Positions 33,192-41,382 of a stretch of 64,000 nt of DNA are shown here, in pieces; position 1 is the first letter of the stretch; the number at the start of each line of letters is the position of its first letter. The position numbers and the translations under genes are program-made. Source of the DNA: Cronobacter muytjensii ATCC 51329. Lineage in GTDB: Bacteria > Pseudomonadota > Gammaproteobacteria > Enterobacterales > Enterobacteriaceae. The notes beneath the pieces were generated by a model. The model was not told the origin of the DNA, did no database searches, and saw only the letters and a program-made list of their open reading frames with translations. Where the stretch lies: contig NZ_CP012268.1 in the NCBI RefSeq assembly GCF_001277195.1, positions 310,001 to 374,000 of the forward strand, read 5' to 3'.

Positions 33192-36100
33192 TCAGAACGA
33201 TTTGTTCAGGCGCAGGCTGAAGGTGTGCGCCTGGTAACGCTCGGCAGCCTGGAGGTCATAACGCGCGTCAACGCTCAGGTCGCTGGCGTTAAACAGCGTG
33301 CTGCCGACTGACAGACCCGCCATATCCTTAACCGGCGCGGCACCTTTGGTGGTGAACTGCGTCTCGCCAATGGTATCGGCGGCGTAGGTCGCGGTGTTGC
33401 TCGCCCGGCGGTTGTCGTACTGGTGGATCCAGGAGACCTGCGCGAACGGCGTCAGGCGGCCAAGACCGGTGTCGAAGCCTTTCTCAATGCGCGCGCCAAG
33501 ATCGCTTGTGACCGATTGCGTGTGCGATGAGCCCACCTCCAGCGCCATGCCGTTGCCGCCGCTCTCTTTATAGCCATCAACGTGCTGATAACCGTAAGTC
33601 AGGCCAGCCATCGGCGTGAGAACAACCTCAGCAGGCAGCGTGAACGGGTAGCCGAATTCGCTTTGCAGGGTCACGGACTGGCCGTTGAACTTGCCGTTTG
33701 CCGCGCCGGAGAAGCCGGTAAATTCTGCGCGACGCACCGTGTCGTAGTTCTGACGGGTCAGCGCGGCGGACAGGTTCACAAACCACGGGTCGCCAGCGTA
33801 GCCGGCATAGCCAATCACACCATAGTTATTCGCGGTTGAGTTGTTGCCGGTCAGGTTGTCTTTACCGTGTACGGAGGTGTTGCTGTAGTTCAGCGCCGCA
33901 CCCACGCGCCAGTCTTCTGCGATGGCACGGTCTGCGCCAAACAGCAGGCCGCCGAATTTCGCACTGTAACCGCTCACTTCGCGGGTGCTGTCCTGGCGGG
34001 TATAGCCGCCGTACGGTTGCGCCCAGACTATCCAGTCGCTGTAGCCGTCACCGGTTGACACACCGCTCAGGCCCGCCGTTTGCGGACTGCGGATGGTATC
34101 CAGATGGTTGCCGACGACACCCATTGCGGTGGATGTCGCCACGCCGCTCGCCGTGCTGACATTGATGTTCTGGCTGGTAGAAAGACGCTCGCCCACGCGG
34201 TTGGCTTCTTTCGTGCCTTCAATCGCCAGCGACGCGTTATAAAGCTCAAGCAGTTGCGGCGCGATGCCGAAGTAACTGGCGAGGCCATTCAGCGACGACG
34301 TCGCGTTCGACGTGGTGGCCCGCTCAGGCCCGGTCACCGGCGACACAGGCGGTTTTACGACGACTGGCGGCTTAACTGGCGCGGTTGGCGTTCCGGGCGT
34401 TGCAGGTTTACCAGGCGCGGTTGGCGTTTCTGGCGTCGCAGGTTTACCCGGTGCGGTTGGCGTTTCTGGCAAAGTCGGCGTCGGCGCTTTTTCGAGCCTG
34501 ACGACCAGCGCGCTGTTGGTCTCGTCAACATAGGTTGAACCTGTAACCTGGCCGGTATAACCCACAGCCTTATACGTCAGTTTGTCCGCGTTATAGTTAG
34601 TGCCGTTGCTGTTGGCGTTGATAACGACATAACGCTGGCCAGGCGCGAACTTATAGGTGTTGCCGGTACGGGCAAGCGACACGGTGGAGCCTTGATCCAC
34701 GGTGGCGGCGCCTGTGACGTTCAGGCGGCCATAGCCGGTGTCCTGGGCGATATCGCCGCTGGCGGACGCGGTATTGCTCACGCCGAGGATAAGCGTCGCG
34801 CCCGCGTTTTGATGATAGTTGCCGCTGATAGCGATCGGAGCGTTAACCTGTAGCTGCGCCGCATCGTTAATCACGGTGCCAGCGGTGGCGCTGCTCTCAT
34901 CGCCTGAGAGGCTGTTTGTCTTGAGAGTCGCAATATTGATGTTGTCATTCAGCAGCATCGCGCCGGAGCGGAAGATAACGTCACCGTTGCTGGCAATCGT
35001 ACCGATGCCGTTAGTGCCGGAAACAGTTTCGTCGTCGCTGACGATGCGAGCCCCCGTAAGAACGCCCTGCTTATCCGTACCGCCGATAAATTCCAGCGCC
35101 GCGCCGTTGCTGGACGTAATATTGCCTTCAATGATGCCGCTGTTGGTGATAGTCAGCGTAGATTCAGTGGTGCCCCGGATGTAAATCGCGTTATTGCTGG
35201 TAATCGTGCCGTTATTGATAATGGCATTTTTAGCGCCGTTGCTGCCATCGATATAAATACCGTAGTAGTTACCGGTAATGGCGCCGTTATTAATCAACGA
35301 CGTGGCTGCCGCTTGAGTATTATAATTCGAAGTATAAACACCATAATTGCCGCTGATGGTGCCGTTATTAATAATGGTGCCGGCGGAAACCACAGTGTTG
35401 GTATAGTTACGGTTGAAAACCCCTACCACAGAGCCAGTGATATCGCCGTTATTAACCAGCTTCTCTATCTGACCGACGTTATACACGCCGAAATAGGCGC
35501 TGGAAAGTTTACCGTCGTTGATTAATGATTTAATGACGCCTGTGCTGTTATTAAAAATAGCGGAATCATTATAATGAGAGGTGTTGTTATTGGTGCTGGC
35601 GATAGTGCCCGTGTTATGCAACGTATTAATGGTGCCGGAGTTATATATCGCGCCGCTGTTATAATAATAGCCATTGGTATTGCTGATAATCGAGTTAATA
35701 ACGCCCGCGTTTTCCAGCAGGTCGATAGTCCCGCTGTTATTCACGCCGGTTTGGCCACTAATCACGCCTGCCGAAAGGTTATTAAGGGTGCCTATTGCGC
35801 CGCTGTTAGTAATACCGCCGCCAAAGTTGGTGTAATCAGTATTGCTGTAATACGTGGTGGATTGCGGGCCGGCAATCGTGCCGCTGTTGGTTAGCGTGCC
35901 AACATGGCTGGTGCTGGTCAGGTTAATGGCGCTGCTTGAGTAATTACCGCTGTCGCCCGTGACTTTAATGCTGCCGGTATTATTAATCGTGCTAATGGTT
36001 CCCTGGTTTTGCAGGGCGTGAAGGGAAATATTGCCGAGTTCGCCGTTAATCGCCGAAATCGAGCCGTCGTTAACCAGTGAATTGAGGTTAGCTTGCTGGC

Positions 36101-36311
36101 TGACATCCAGCCCTGCGGCCCCGTCACCCGTGGCGCTCCCTTCATTCGTAACGCGTACCGTCTCAGATTCAGCAGGGATCTGAACGTTAAATTGCGGGCT
36201 GGAAATGACATAGTCGGCCGAAACCGCAAAGGCATAAGGTGCCAGCAGTCCCTGGGCAGAGGTTAACGCTACCAGCCATGTTCCCTGCTGGTTAAACCGT
36301 GATTTCTTCAT
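33192..36311 (-). CDS. Type V autotransporter with beta-helix passenger
   Basis: This 1039-residue surface protein has a signal peptide of about 31 residues (GLLAPYAFA). The passenger (about 32-605) is built of degenerate repeats of the kind INNSGTI, LVNDGSI and ITNSGAI, expected to form a right-handed beta-helix. A Pro-rich linker lies at about 608-668 with repeated TAPGKPATP units. The C-terminal barrel from about 745 ends in the terminal phenylalanine LRLNKSF and includes GDGYSDWIVWAQPYGGY. The passenger DNA is AT-rich and the barrel GC-rich, a mosaic. No protease triad was seen, so an adhesin or autoaggregation role is likeliest. ATG at 36311 is chosen for the signal peptide. Confidence 0.93.
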   Translation of the reverse strand: MKKSRFNQQGTWLVALTSAQGLLAPYAFAVSADYVISSPQFNVQIPAESETVRVTNEGSATGDGAAGLDVSQQANLNSLVNDGSISAINGELGNISLHALQNQGTISTINNTGSIKVTGDSGNYSSSAINLTSTSHVGTLTNSGTIAGPQSTTYYSNTDYTNFGGGITNSGAIGTLNNLSAGVISGQTGVNNSGTIDLLENAGVINSIISNTNGYYYNSGAIYNSGTINTLHNTGTIASTNNNTSHYNDSAIFNNSTGVIKSLINDGKLSSAYFGVYNVGQIEKLVNNGDITGSVVGVFNRNYTNTVVSAGTIINNGTISGNYGVYTSNYNTQAAATSLINNGAITGNYYGIYIDGSNGAKNAIINNGTITSNNAIYIRGTTESTLTITNSGIIEGNITSSNGAALEFIGGTDKQGVLTGARIVSDDETVSGTNGIGTIASNGDVIFRSGAMLLNDNINIATLKTNSLSGDESSATAGTVINDAAQLQVNAPIAISGNYHQNAGATLILGVSNTASASGDIAQDTGYGRLNVTGAATVDQGSTVSLARTGNTYKFAPGQRYVVINANSNGTNYNADKLTYKAVGYTGQVTGSTYVDETNSALVVRLEKAPTPTLPETPTAPGKPATPETPTAPGKPATPGTPTAPVKPPVVVKPPVSPVTGPERATTSNATSSLNGLASYFGIAPQLLELYNASLAIEGTKEANRVGERLSTSQNINVSTASGVATSTAMGVVGNHLDTIRSPQTAGLSGVSTGDGYSDWIVWAQPYGGYTRQDSTREVSGYSAKFGGLLFGADRAIAEDWRVGAALNYSNTSVHGKDNLTGNNSTANNYGVIGYAGYAGDPWFVNLSAALTRQNYDTVRRAEFTGFSGAANGKFNGQSVTLQSEFGYPFTLPAEVVLTPMAGLTYGYQHVDGYKESGGNGMALEVGSSHTQSVTSDLGARIEKGFDTGLGRLTPFAQVSWIHQYDNRRASNTATYAADTIGETQFTTKGAAPVKDMAGLSVGSTLFNASDLSVDARYDLQAAERYQAHTFSLRLNKSF
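34378..34470. repeat. 36-base tandem repeat in the autotransporter linker
   Basis: Units at 34378-34413 and 34414-34449 and a partial one at 34450-34470 begin GGCGCGGTTGGCGTT or a close variant. They encode the TAPGKPATP-type linker segment. Unit length is a multiple of three, so copy-number change would alter linker length without a frameshift. Confidence 0.85.
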
Positions 36312-36505
36312 GATGTACCGTGCGTTATCGCGCTTGTGATTAACGAAAGAAGCCAATGTGTTATGTTCAAATTCGTCTGCTTACATTCCGTTGCGATAAA
36401 CGAGGCGTTTGCAAAGAAAACGATAAGCAAGGCTTAACGATTTTCGGCGCAGGCCGCGCGATACTTTATAGTTTCGGTTAAATAAAATTCTGCTGGACAA
36501 TAAAA

Positions 36506-37345
36506 ATGCCTAAGAAAGACCTGATGTCTGCACGCGTATTATTGATTAGTATGATTTTATTGTTAGCGGGATGCGCCAGTGAAAATTTTCGTGAAAGCGC
36601 ACAAGCGCAGGCAACACGCGGCGGTTTAATCAGTGAAGAGATTGTTGCGGGTGGGATATCTCTTCGCACCTGGCAGCGCATAACGCCGCCGGTCACGCGT
36701 TTGCGCGTTTACATCGAGGGTGACGGGTTTGCGTGGGTGAGCCGTACTCGCCCCTCCGACGACCCGACGCCGCATAACCCTCAGGGGCTGAAGCTCGCAG
36801 CGGCCGATCCGTCGGCGAACGTCTTGTATATGGCGCGCCCGTGTCAGTTTATCGGCCCGCCGTTACCGCCCGCCTGTAACGTTCATCTCTGGACCGATCA
36901 ACGCTTCTCCTCTTACGTGATTCAGACGATGGATGAGGCATTAAGCCTGGTAATGCAACGCTACCCGCAGGCCCGCATTGAACTGACAGGCTATTCCGGC
37001 GGTGGCAACATCGCCGCGCTGCTTGCGGCCAGGCGCACGGATGTGGTTTCGCTGCGCACGGTGGCGGGGAATCTGGATGTCGCGTATGTGAACGCGCTGC
37101 ACCGCGTTTCCGCCATGCCGGATGCGCAAAGCGCGAAAGACGTGGCGCCGGCGCTTGCGAACCTGCCGCAGAGGCATTTCAGCGGCGCGGATGACGACAC
37201 GGTGCCGCCCGCTGTCGCGGCGCGTTTTCAACAAGCGACAGGCGGGCGCTGCGCGCAGGTTGAGGTCATGCCAGGCATGAACCATGGTTCGGACTGGGCG
37301 GCGCTGTGGCCAGACTTGCTTTCGAAAACGCCGGTTTGCAAGTGA
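36506..37345 (+). CDS. Lipoprotein with alpha/beta-hydrolase fold
   Basis: This 279-residue protein has a lipoprotein signal with lipobox LLLAGC (about residues 18-23), so it is probably membrane-anchored and faces the periplasm. The nucleophile elbow GYSGGG (about 163-168) fits a serine hydrolase. An acidic residue in SGADDDTVPP and a histidine in GMNHGSDW complete a plausible triad. It is divergent from the autotransporter with 194 bases between starts. The substrate is unknown; an esterase role is a family inference. A second ATG at codon 7 is a possible start. Confidence 0.8.
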   Translation: MPKKDLMSARVLLISMILLLAGCASENFRESAQAQATRGGLISEEIVAGGISLRTWQRITPPVTRLRVYIEGDGFAWVSRTRPSDDPTPHNPQGLKLAAADPSANVLYMARPCQFIGPPLPPACNVHLWTDQRFSSYVIQTMDEALSLVMQRYPQARIELTGYSGGGNIAALLAARRTDVVSLRTVAGNLDVAYVNALHRVSAMPDAQSAKDVAPALANLPQRHFSGADDDTVPPAVAARFQQATGGRCAQVEVMPGMNHGSDWAALWPDLLSKTPVCK

Positions 37346-37485
37346 GAAAAGCCAATAAGGCGTGCGAAAGAGGCCGGGAGAGGGAGTCGGATATGTCATA
37401 CCACCCCCTGACATTATCAACGGCGAGTCGCAGGCATGCGACGAGTGAATCGAACGACGTTCGATGAAGAGTCCGGATCCCCAAA

Positions 37486-37511
37486 AGCAAAAACCCGCCT
37501 TTTGGGCGGGT
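37486..37511 (-). terminator. Terminator in the outer flank copy
   Basis: AACCCGCC and GGCGGGTT form a stem with a TTTT loop, with A-rich sequence on the + strand giving a U run on the minus transcript. It is the counterpart of the tRNA-Phe terminator at 37653. Confidence 0.7.
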
Positions 37512-37523
37512 TATTTAGAATAG

Positions 37524-37541
37524 TGGTGCCCGGACCCGGAC
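37524..37541 (-). pseudogene. 3' fragment of tRNA-Phe
   Basis: On the minus strand this reads TCCGGGTCCGGGCACCA, the last 17 bases of the tRNA-Phe at 37689 with one mismatch, including the CCA end. The rest of the tRNA is missing. Confidence 0.75.
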
Positions 37542-37652
37542 AAAAACGGCGGGAGCGTTTTTGCACAGCGCGCCGCGCTGCCCGCAGGGCGAGTCGCAGG
37601 GATGCGACGAGTGAATCGAACAACGTTCGATGAAGAGTCCGGATCCCTAAAA

Positions 37653-37680
37653 ACAAAAACCCCCGCCGAAGCGAGGGTTA
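37653..37680 (-). terminator. Terminator of tRNA-Phe
   Basis: ACCCCCGC and GCGAGGGT give an imperfect stem just beyond the tRNA 3' end, with A-rich + strand sequence (U run on the minus transcript). Confidence 0.6.
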
Positions 37681-37688
37681 TAAATGAG

Positions 37689-37764
37689 TGGTGCCCGGAC
37701 TCGGAATCGAACCAAGGACACGGGGATTTTCAATCCCCTGCTCTACCGACTGAGCTATCCGGGC
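37689..37764 (-). tRNA. pheV: tRNA-Phe(GAA)
   Basis: This is a 76-base cloverleaf on the minus strand, matching E. coli tRNA-Phe over its full length as I recall it. The acceptor stem is GCCCGGA/TCCGGGC, the anticodon GAA lies in GGGGATTGAAAATCCCC, the T loop is TTCGATT and the CCA is encoded. It lies next to yqgA and speC, as pheV does in E. coli, where this tRNA is a frequent integration site for genomic islands. No integrase gene is present here. Confidence 0.97.
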
Positions 37765-37876
37765 AACGGGGCGCATTAAACCCGATTCATCTGGCGGCGT
37801 CAACGAAATTCCGTGAATTCTGCGCCGCCCGCCCATTCCTGCGCCACTTTGCTCGCGAAATAGCCATTTTGCCGCG

Positions 37877-38596
37877 TTACGCGAAGAAATGCGTCCAGAG
37901 GGCCGAAAGCGGCATCGAAAGCAGCAGCGCGGGCAACATGTTGACCACGGCAAACATCTTAATGCCGCAGATGCGCAGGCCCGTCGCCAGCAGCAGCAGG
38001 CCGCCCGTCGCGGTGAAATCGCCCATCATCGCGGGCGTGGTGAGCGGCAGGATAAACACCGCGCCCGCGGCGAGAGTCAACTGAATCAGCAGCATCGGGA
38101 CGGAAATCGCCGCCACGGCGGCACCAAGGGTGGTAGCGAAAATCGTGGCGGTAAAGAAATCGAGAAACGCTTTCGCGATAAGCACACTGTTATCGCCCGT
38201 CATGCCTTCGCGCATCGCGCCGAACACGCCGGTGCCGCTTGCGCAGAACAGCACAATAATGGCGACGAAGCTCTGCACAAAATTGTCCTGCGCCGGACGC
38301 GCGTTTGTCGCGGGCCGTAACCGACGCGCCAGCCCATGCAGGCCATGCACCAGGTTACCGATGCCTTTTTCGAGGTAGCAGAGCTCGCCAATCAGCGCGC
38401 CAAGCAGCGTTGAGAGCACCATCACCGGCAGGTTCACGCATTTCATCACCAGTAAAATGCCGATGCCAAGCGACGCCAGCCCGAAAATAGACGGCATTGA
38501 GCTGCGCAGCCGCTCAGGAAGACGCTGGCTTAACGCCGCGCCGAGCAGCCCGCCCAGCAATACAGCCGCCGCATTAATAAAAGGTCCGGTTACCAC
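37877..38596 (-). CDS. yqgA: DUF554 membrane protein YqgA
   Basis: This 239-residue inner-membrane protein with six to seven hydrophobic segments is nearly identical to E. coli YqgA. GPFINAAAVLLGGLLGAALSQ opens the protein, and IIVLFCASGTGVFGAMREGM and FSCVNLP-type core segments follow. Its function is unknown; DUF554 proteins are putative transporters. It lies between the tRNA-Phe and speC as in E. coli, and diverges from speC across 543 bases. Confidence 0.92.
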   Translation of the reverse strand: MVTGPFINAAAVLLGGLLGAALSQRLPERLRSSMPSIFGLASLGIGILLVMKCVNLPVMVLSTLLGALIGELCYLEKGIGNLVHGLHGLARRLRPATNARPAQDNFVQSFVAIIVLFCASGTGVFGAMREGMTGDNSVLIAKAFLDFFTATIFATTLGAAVAAISVPMLLIQLTLAAGAVFILPLTTPAMMGDFTATGGLLLLATGLRICGIKMFAVVNMLPALLLSMPLSALWTHFFA

Positions 38597-38865
38597 ATTG
38601 CGCTCCTGCTAAAGGTTGTCGTCGCTCTGTCAGCATAGGCCCGTTGTCGGGTGGGCGAAAGCGCCGCCGCGTTGAGCATGCTTATGCGAATATGATGATT
38701 ACTTATTTTATGGTTTTATTTTATAATATAAAAATCAATGAAATATAAAAATAAGACAGTTAATCGAGTGCTTAGAAAATCACTTTTTAACCGCGCTGTC
38801 TTGCCCCTGCGGGCGTAAGGTGACATGATTGCGCGACTTTTCTCCATCAGACAGGGTGTGCCGCT

Positions 38866-38970
38866 ATGACCGCGCGTTTGTTATCAGCCGTCATTTCTTC
38901 GCGACATTACGCAATGCCGCGCGCCCGTCACGTCTGTCCGCCATACTTCCCTGTGCCCACCATGCGGTGA
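38866..38970 (+). CDS. Candidate leader peptide upstream of speC
   Basis: This ATG-started frame of 34 codons ends in TGA 169 bases before speC. The peptide is basic, with several Arg and His residues (SSRHYAMPRARHVCP). AGGG lies ten bases before the ATG, a weak and distant ribosome site. It does not resemble the SpeFL ornithine-sensing peptide of speF. Its existence as a translated gene is uncertain. Confidence 0.25.
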   Translation: MTARLLSAVISSRHYAMPRARHVCPPYFPVPTMR

Positions 38971-38997
38971 GGCGACCGCACGCTCACTGCAGGACAA

Positions 38998-39028
38998 CAG
39001 TAAAACCAGGCGTGGTCTGCTTTTACTG
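38998..39028 (+). promoter_or_regulatory. Leader hairpin upstream of speC
   Basis: CAGTAAAA (38998-39005) and TTTTACTG (39021-39028) are perfect eight-base arms, with a smaller CCA/TGG stem inside. It lies 28 bases after the stop of the candidate leader ORF and about 110 bases before the speC start. Confidence 0.5.
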
Positions 39029-39139
39029 ATGTCTCGCGGTCGGAGCTGGTTACCAGTCAGACCATCATTATTTCGCCGGGATCCCGTCCCGTTGCCGTGC
39101 CCGAAGGCGCTTACACCGACACTCAGGGTTTTTGTGCTT

Positions 39140-41278
39140 ATGAAATCGTTAAAAATTGCCGCCAGCCACGCCGTGGCTCCTCTGCTTTCGACCTCCCGCG
39201 ATGTGGTCGCGCTCGACAGCACCGACTTTACTGATGTCGCCGCCGTCGTGCTCAGCGTGGCTGATACTCGCAGCGGTATCCTTGCGCTGCTCAAACGTAC
39301 CGGGTTCAACCTGCCGGTGTTTGTTTTTCTCAAGGATGGCGAAACCTGCGCGCTGCCTGTCAGCGGCACGCTCACAGGCAGCGCGCAGGGGTTTCTGGCG
39401 CTCGAAACCGCGGCGCTTGCTTATGAAGAGAACCTGCTGCCGCCGTTTTTCGACACGCTGACACAGTATGTGGAGATGCAAAACAGCACCTTTGCGTGCC
39501 CTGGCCACCAGCATGGCGAATTTTTCAGAAAGCATCCGGCGGGCAGGCAGTTTTACGATTTCTTCGGCGAAAACGTCTTTCGCGCCGATATGTGCAACGC
39601 TGACGTCAAACTGGGCGATTTGTTGATCCACGAAGGCTCCGCCAAGCATGCGCAGAAATTCGCCGCGAAGGTGTTTCACGCGGACAAAACCTATTTCGTG
39701 CTCAACGGCACCTCGGCGGCGAATAAAGTCGTTACCAATGCGCTGCTGACCCAGGGCGACCTGGTACTGTTCGATCGCAATAATCACAAATCCAACCATC
39801 ACGGCGCGCTGATTCAGGCGGGCGCGACGCCGGTCTATCTTGAAGCGGCGCGCAACCCGTTCGGTTTTATCGGCGGTATCGACGAGCGCTGTTTTGAAGA
39901 AGCTTATCTGCGCGAGCTGATTGCCGAAGTGGCGCCGTCGCGGGCGCAGGAGGCGCGCCCGTTCCGCCTGGCCGTCATTCAGCTTGGCACCTATGACGGT
40001 ACCGTTTATAACGCCCGCCAGGTGGTGGATAAAATTGGTCACCTGTGCGACTACATCCTGTTTGATTCCGCCTGGGTCGGCTATGAGCAGTTTATCCCAA
40101 TGATGGCCGACTGCTCGCCGCTGCTGCTGGAGCTTAACGAAAACGCCCCCGGGATTTTCGTTACCCAGTCGGTGCACAAGCAGCAGGCCGGGTTCTCGCA
40201 GACTTCGCAAATCCACAAAAAAGATAACCATATCCGCGGTCAGGCGCGCTTTTGTCCGCACAAGCGGCTCAATAACGCGTTTATGCTGCACGCCTCCACC
40301 AGCCCCTTTTATCCGCTGTTCGCGGCGCTGGACGTCAACGCGAAAATCCACGAAGGGGAGAGCGGCAAGCGGCTCTGGGCCGACTGCGTGGAGCTTGGTA
40401 TCGAGGCGCGCAAAGCGATCATCGCCAACTGCCGGATGATCAAACCGTTTATACCAGACAGCGTGGCCGGACGGCCGTGGCAGGATCACCCGACTGAGGC
40501 GATCGCCCGCGAGCGGCGCTTTTTCAGCTTTGAGCCAGGCGCCGCGTGGCACGGTTTCGCAGGTTATGCGCGCGAGCAATATTTCGTCGACCCCTGCAAG
40601 CTGCTGCTGACCACGCCCGGCATCGATGCTGAAACGGGCGAGTACAGCGATTTCGGCGTTCCGGCGGCTATCCTCGCGCATTACCTGCGAGAAAACGGCA
40701 TCGTGCCGGAAAAGGCGGATCTCAACTCGATCCTGTTTCTGCTCACGCCTGCCGAGAGCGCAGAGAAGATGGCGAATCTGGTGGCGATGCTGGCGCGCTT
40801 TGAACAGCATATCGAAGACGACACGCCGCTTGCCGACGTGCTGCCGACTATCTGTCAGAAATACCCGGTGCGCTACAAAGGCTACACGCTGCGCCAGCTC
40901 TGTCAGGAGATGCATAACCTGTATGTGAGCTTTAACGTGAAGGCGTTGCAGCGCGAGATGTTCCGCAAAGCCGGGTTGCCGCCGGTCGTGATGAATCCGC
41001 AGCAGGCGAACGTGGAGTATATTCGCGGCAATGTGGAGCTGGTGCGACTCAGCGAGGCCGAAGGGCGCGTGGCGGCGGAAGGCGCGCTGCCGTATCCGCC
41101 GGGCGTGTTATGCGTCGTGCCAGGCGAAGTGTGGGGTGGCGCGGCGCTGCGCTATTTCCTGGCGCTGGAAGAGGGTGTGAACCTGCTGCCGGGCTTTTCG
41201 CCAGAGTTACAGGGGGTTTACAGCCAGACCGATCCGGACGGCATCAAGCGGTTATACGGGTATATGTTGCGCGAATAA
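39140..41278 (+). CDS. speC: Constitutive-type ornithine decarboxylase SpeC
   Basis: This PLP enzyme converts ornithine to putrescine, the first step of polyamine synthesis. It has 712 residues against 711 in E. coli. An N-terminal wing domain (about 1-105) is followed by the aspartate-aminotransferase fold with GTSAANKVVTNALL, LFDSAWVGYEQF and the PLP lysine in TQSVHKQQAGFSQ (near residue 355). A C-terminal decameric-family domain ends the protein. ATG at 39140 (MKSLKIAAS) is chosen because it matches the SpeC N-terminus. It lies beside yqgA, and its closer similarity is to SpeC rather than the acid-induced SpeF. No potE antiporter follows. Confidence 0.96.
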   Translation: MKSLKIAASHAVAPLLSTSRDVVALDSTDFTDVAAVVLSVADTRSGILALLKRTGFNLPVFVFLKDGETCALPVSGTLTGSAQGFLALETAALAYEENLLPPFFDTLTQYVEMQNSTFACPGHQHGEFFRKHPAGRQFYDFFGENVFRADMCNADVKLGDLLIHEGSAKHAQKFAAKVFHADKTYFVLNGTSAANKVVTNALLTQGDLVLFDRNNHKSNHHGALIQAGATPVYLEAARNPFGFIGGIDERCFEEAYLRELIAEVAPSRAQEARPFRLAVIQLGTYDGTVYNARQVVDKIGHLCDYILFDSAWVGYEQFIPMMADCSPLLLELNENAPGIFVTQSVHKQQAGFSQTSQIHKKDNHIRGQARFCPHKRLNNAFMLHASTSPFYPLFAALDVNAKIHEGESGKRLWADCVELGIEARKAIIANCRMIKPFIPDSVAGRPWQDHPTEAIARERRFFSFEPGAAWHGFAGYAREQYFVDPCKLLLTTPGIDAETGEYSDFGVPAAILAHYLRENGIVPEKADLNSILFLLTPAESAEKMANLVAMLARFEQHIEDDTPLADVLPTICQKYPVRYKGYTLRQLCQEMHNLYVSFNVKALQREMFRKAGLPPVVMNPQQANVEYIRGNVELVRLSEAEGRVAAEGALPYPPGVLCVVPGEVWGGAALRYFLALEEGVNLLPGFSPELQGVYSQTDPDGIKRLYGYMLRE

Positions 41279-41299
41279 GGTGTATAGCAGGTTCATGTG

Positions 41300-41376
41300 G
41301 GCGGGCGCGTTACTTACCCGCCCTGCCTTTAGCGCGATGCCCGAATGGCAGGGCGGGTAAGCGCGGCGCGCCCGCC
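41300..41376. repeat. Long interrupted hairpin between speC and citB
   Basis: The inner arms CTTACCCGCCCTGCC (41313-41327) and GGCAGGGCGGGTAAG (41347-41361) are 15-base perfect complements. The outer arms GGCGGGCGCG (41300-41309) and CGCGCCCGCC (41367-41376) are also perfect. It separates the convergent speC and response-regulator genes. The CTTACCCGCCCT core recurs at 51453, consistent with a REP-like dispersed element that may also stop transcription. Confidence 0.7.
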
Positions 41377-41382
41377 GTTAAA

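Larger units (their letters stand above)
37423..37704. repeat. Tandem duplication of tRNA-Phe 3' end and flank
   Basis: The unit at 37589-37704 (3' end of tRNA-Phe, terminator and about 65 flanking bases) recurs at 37423-37541 with scattered changes. The flanks share GCGAGTCGCAGG and GATGAAGAGTCCGGATCC and a small CGAACG-A-CGTTCG dyad. The outer copy keeps only the last part of the tRNA. The 166-base period suggests tandem duplication or a scar of site-specific integration at the tRNA 3' end. Confidence 0.8.
38597..39139. promoter_or_regulatory. Long intergenic/leader region between yqgA and speC
   Basis: The 543 bases contain an AT-rich block (about 38690-38785) with a TATAAT at 38722 but no good -35. 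A GC-rich part follows that could be a leader of up to about 400 bases, with a candidate short ORF at 38866-38970 and a hairpin at 38998-39028. Such a long leader would suit post-transcriptional control of ornithine decarboxylase by polyamines or ornithine. Confidence 0.5.

Noticed and set aside
34378..34470. Repeats resembling a CRISPR array or satellite
   Set aside because: They are contiguous, in frame and encode a Pro-rich protein linker; there are no unique spacers and no cas genes.
37266..37656. Two short similar frames near the tRNA-Phe repeats that begin MLGIRTLHRT-like
   Set aside because: They are the same noncoding flank read twice because of the tandem duplication, and they overlap terminators.
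37346..37688. Genomic island or prophage at tRNA-Phe
   Set aside because: Only a repeat scar is present; no integrase, excisionase or phage gene was found on either side within the window.
38829..39029. TTG-started 66-codon frame upstream of speC as SpeFL homologue
   Set aside because: The peptide lacks the ornithine-sensing pattern of SpeFL and no ribosome site precedes the TTG.
39149..40915. 588-residue open frame on the minus strand opposite speC
   Set aside because: It is a composition-driven antisense frame inside a well-conserved gene in a high-GC genome, with no ribosome site and no family resemblance.
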